Shown here in pieces: positions 62,336-64,000 of a DNA stretch of 64,000 nucleotides. The position numbers and the translations under genes were made by a program. The notes beneath the pieces were generated by a model. It searched no databases and was not told where the DNA came from. It saw nothing but the letters and a program-made list of their open reading frames with translations. Source of the DNA: Cucumis sativus (Eukaryota; Streptophyta; Magnoliopsida; Cucurbitales; Cucurbitaceae); contig NC_026658.2 of the NCBI RefSeq assembly GCF_000004075.3, positions 1,488,001 through 1,552,000 of the forward strand. The letters are read 5' to 3'. The number at the start of each line of letters is the position of its first letter. Positions within the stretch are counted from its first letter, which is position 1.

Positions 62336-62496
62336 GCAAGTGTTATGAAATATATATTTATATTTATATTATATGTCCTTTATTGTCATTGTACATAGTG
62401 TCTATGATTTATTTTATTCTCTATATAAATATGTAACTTTCCTTTGACTCAATATGAATAAGAAATATACTTCTCTGAATTCTAGATTACAGCAAG
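62336..62496 (+). mobile_element. Solo LTR with exact 5-bp target duplication
   Basis: A 151-bp segment starting TGTTATGAAA (62341) and ending TAGATTACA (62491) is flanked on both sides by the identical pentamer GCAAG (62336-62340 and 62492-62496). TG...CA ends, a TATA word (CTATATAAATATG near 62421) in the middle, and the T/A-rich tail match the LTR of a small Ty1-copia element or TRIM. No internal region, primer-binding site or polypurine tract is present, so the element was removed by LTR-LTR recombination. Confidence 0.8.
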
Positions 62497-62726
62497 TACA
62501 TTGCATAGACGCTCGACAAGTTCTCTATAAGTGGGAGTGAACTCTAGATTTCTATTTTTCACCCTCTCAAACATATGAGAGAGAAAAGGAATAATTAGAA
62601 CTTTTATTCATTTACATCATGTTCTATAATAATACTATCCATGAATATACAAATTAGCATGTTAACTGTATTTATTGTCCAAAGGGCGTTATAAATGCAG
62701 ACATTGAGAGTCAATTGTAAAGTTAC

Positions 62727-62899
62727 CAATAAAGAATCTGAAGGAGGCAGTCGCATAAACCTCAGTTTGAATCTTTGAACTGCCGATGCATTTTTCATCA
62801 ACTGTTTCATAACAGCTATTACTGTACTTTTGTTGCTTCGTATAAATGGTGCAGCTCTAGTCCTCATAATGAGATCGGAGGCTTCCTTTTCTTGATTAC
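62727..62899 (-). CDS. Coding exon of an unrecognised gene
   Basis: On the minus strand an acceptor TTTTGTATCAG at 62900 opens 173 bases with no stop that encode 57 residues and end at the donor TTG|GTAACT. The peptide runs NQEKEASDLIMRTRAAPF through VIAVMKQLMKNASAVQRFKL to RLPPSDSLL. It is helical and basic with a regular heptad-like spacing, unlike the A/T-driven chance frames around it. The exon starts after one base of a codon and ends in phase 0. I do not recognise the family. The gene would run leftward; no downstream exon or stop was found with confidence. Confidence 0.5.
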
Positions 62900-63373
62900 C
62901 TGATACAAAAAGGAGCAAGTTTCAAAGTACTTCTATAACAACTATAGGAAAAGAATCATATCATAAAAATATAAACATGAACAATAATATGCCACATGAG
63001 CAATTCAAAATATCCTCCTAGTCGTTCACAATTCATTGTTTCCTTTCCAGAAAGAACAGGAAAAAAAAAAAAAACATTGTGATCACTGATCACCAAAAAG
63101 ATCGTCAACTGGCAACGAGAAAAAAGAATAATATAATAACATTCAGAAATATTATATTCTTTTGTAATATTAATAAGAAAGAACATGAACTTCTCCGTAA
63201 TAAAAATTCTTCCTGAACTTGTGCTGAATAATAAAAATCAATCCCGGGGTCAATGGATGATTATGTATCATGTTGCTGCTAAATTTAATATAAGCAATCA
63301 ACCAAAATAATTGATTCAGTTTATGAATGGAAAAATGTCATTTTGCCCTTCAAGATAAAAAAAGGGTTGAAAG

Positions 63374-63558
63374 TGTTGATTTTATGGAATTAATCTATAT
63401 TTCATTCATTACTTAATAGAGATACAAGCCTATATATAACCATAGAGAAATACACTTAAGGAAATAATATCAAATAATATCTCCAGAATAATATCTCCTA
63501 AGAATAATCTAATTATATTAATAGAAAGCAATCAGTGCGATAAAAAATGCTTGATACA
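63374..63558 (-). mobile_element. Probable second small solo LTR
   Basis: Between TGTTGATTTT at 63374 and CTTGATACA at 63558 lie 185 bases. Read on the minus strand they contain GGAGATATTATT words, TTTCCTTAAGTGTATTTCTC and a GTTATATATAGGCTTGTATC TATA-like word, then AATGAATGAAATATAG, the layout of a short copia LTR. Flanking pentamers are GAAAG and GCAAG, one mismatch, so the target duplication is imperfect. Confidence 0.5.
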
Positions 63559-63598
63559 GCAAGATTTAAAATAAAAAAAACTTAAACCTGCATTTCAC

Positions 63599-63682
63599 CT
63601 TGGAAATATATTTCTTCCGTAATTTGATTGCTGTACGTATACATCTTTTGACACTAATCTTCAGCATCTTATCATTGAAAAT
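63599..63682 (-). CDS. Possible upstream exon of the same unrecognised gene
   Basis: On the minus strand an acceptor TTTGACAG at 63683 precedes 28 codons starting IFNDKMLKISVKRCIRTAIK and ending ISK before GTGAAA; an alternative donor 11 bases on (GCAG|GTTTAAG) would add three residues. It is very basic. Neither end phase matches the start phase of the exon at 62727-62899, so at least one exon lies between, or the two do not belong together. Confidence 0.35.
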
Positions 63683-64000
63683 CTGTCAAATTAAAATTGT
63701 CAATGCCGGTAGACACAAAATAGCAACTTGAAATAATTAAAAGGTTTTTTTTGTTTCAAAGTAATTTTAAACTTCCATAAGGAACTGACGTCAGATAATT
63801 AATTTTTTTATGATCACAAACATAACCAAACACAAATACACACGAGAAATAAAAGTTTAAACTCTAAGGGTACACAATGTGCACATAAACACAAAGAAGA
63901 ATCCCAATTAGAAGTAAATTAGGTTAATTCATTTTAACCAAGGATAACCAAGATTAATAAGAAATGACCCTACTTATCCTTAACCCTACTACATCGCGAT

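Larger units (their letters stand above)
57000..62340. other. AT-rich spacer upstream of the DUF3755 gene
   Basis: Very AT-rich for the first 2.5 kb, with a diverged direct duplication at 57822-57985 / 58102-58245. At 59590-59820 there is a GC-rich patch with an AAATC pentamer run. Further on are a 24-bp tandem repeat (60368-60415), a G-rich run (60730-60746) and scattered ATs. I see no supported gene. Confidence 0.55.

Noticed and set aside
1..64000. tRNA, rRNA, CRISPR array, operon or microRNA precursor
   Set aside because: Scanning by eye found no cloverleaf with a proper B box outside the SINE remnants, no rRNA-like block, no regularly spaced repeats of CRISPR type and no match to conserved plant microRNAs I could recall; a computed search could still find weak cases.

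Overview
This is a stretch of plant nuclear DNA: AT-rich, with genes split by GT–AG introns, long A/T-rich spacers, microsatellites and retroposon debris. The proteins are typical of a dicot. The JAZ and WW-domain proteins are plant-specific, and the short retroposons look like families I remember from Cucurbitaceae (cucumber, melon and relatives). The cucurbit assignment is an inference from memory and was not checked.

Layout, left to right. Plus strand: the last exons of a glyoxalase II (1-1181); a complete six-exon JAZ10/TIFY9-type jasmonate repressor with two introns over 2 kb (6067-12356); a two-exon WW-domain protein of the CFL1 (CURLY FLAG LEAF1) type (15154-16273). Minus strand: an inositol polyphosphate multikinase of the IPK2 type with an intronless CDS and a 5'UTR intron (24218-25135); a seven-exon ASCH-domain protein (29795-32619); a ten-exon, 534-residue membrane protein with about five membrane spans and a tweety-like layout (33371-36608); a seven-exon, 245-residue SANT/Myb-like DUF3755 protein spread over 12.7 kb (43702-56396); and one or two exons of a gene I do not recognise at the right edge (62727-63682). 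All complete models were assembled by hand from conserved peptides and splice sites, and their reading frames close exactly.

The genes are ordinary single-copy housekeeping or signalling genes, not an operon or an evident cluster. JAZ10 (jasmonate), CFL1 (cuticle/HD-ZIP IV) and IPK2 (inositol phosphates) each belong to signalling pathways, but nothing in the sequence suggests joint regulation.

The rest is spacer: gene-poor AT-rich DNA (1.2-5.9, 16.5-23.9, 25.9-29.7, 37-43.6 and 57-62.5 kb) with microsatellites, short tandem duplications, a dispersed family rich in GATAGA/CTATCA, tRNA-like SINE remnants, LINE fragments concentrated in the introns of the DUF3755 gene, and a convincing 151-bp solo LTR with an exact 5-bp target duplication.

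I found no clearly new biological system. The items most worth a second look are: the JAZ10 gene (Jas intron whose retention gives an immediate stop, a TIFY motif with Gly replaced by Glu, and a probable GC-AG intron); the CFL1-like gene (4-codon upstream ORF overlapping the start codon, an atypical WW domain, a triplicated intron unit); the alternative 3' end of the ASCH gene; and the unassigned coding exons near 63 kb.
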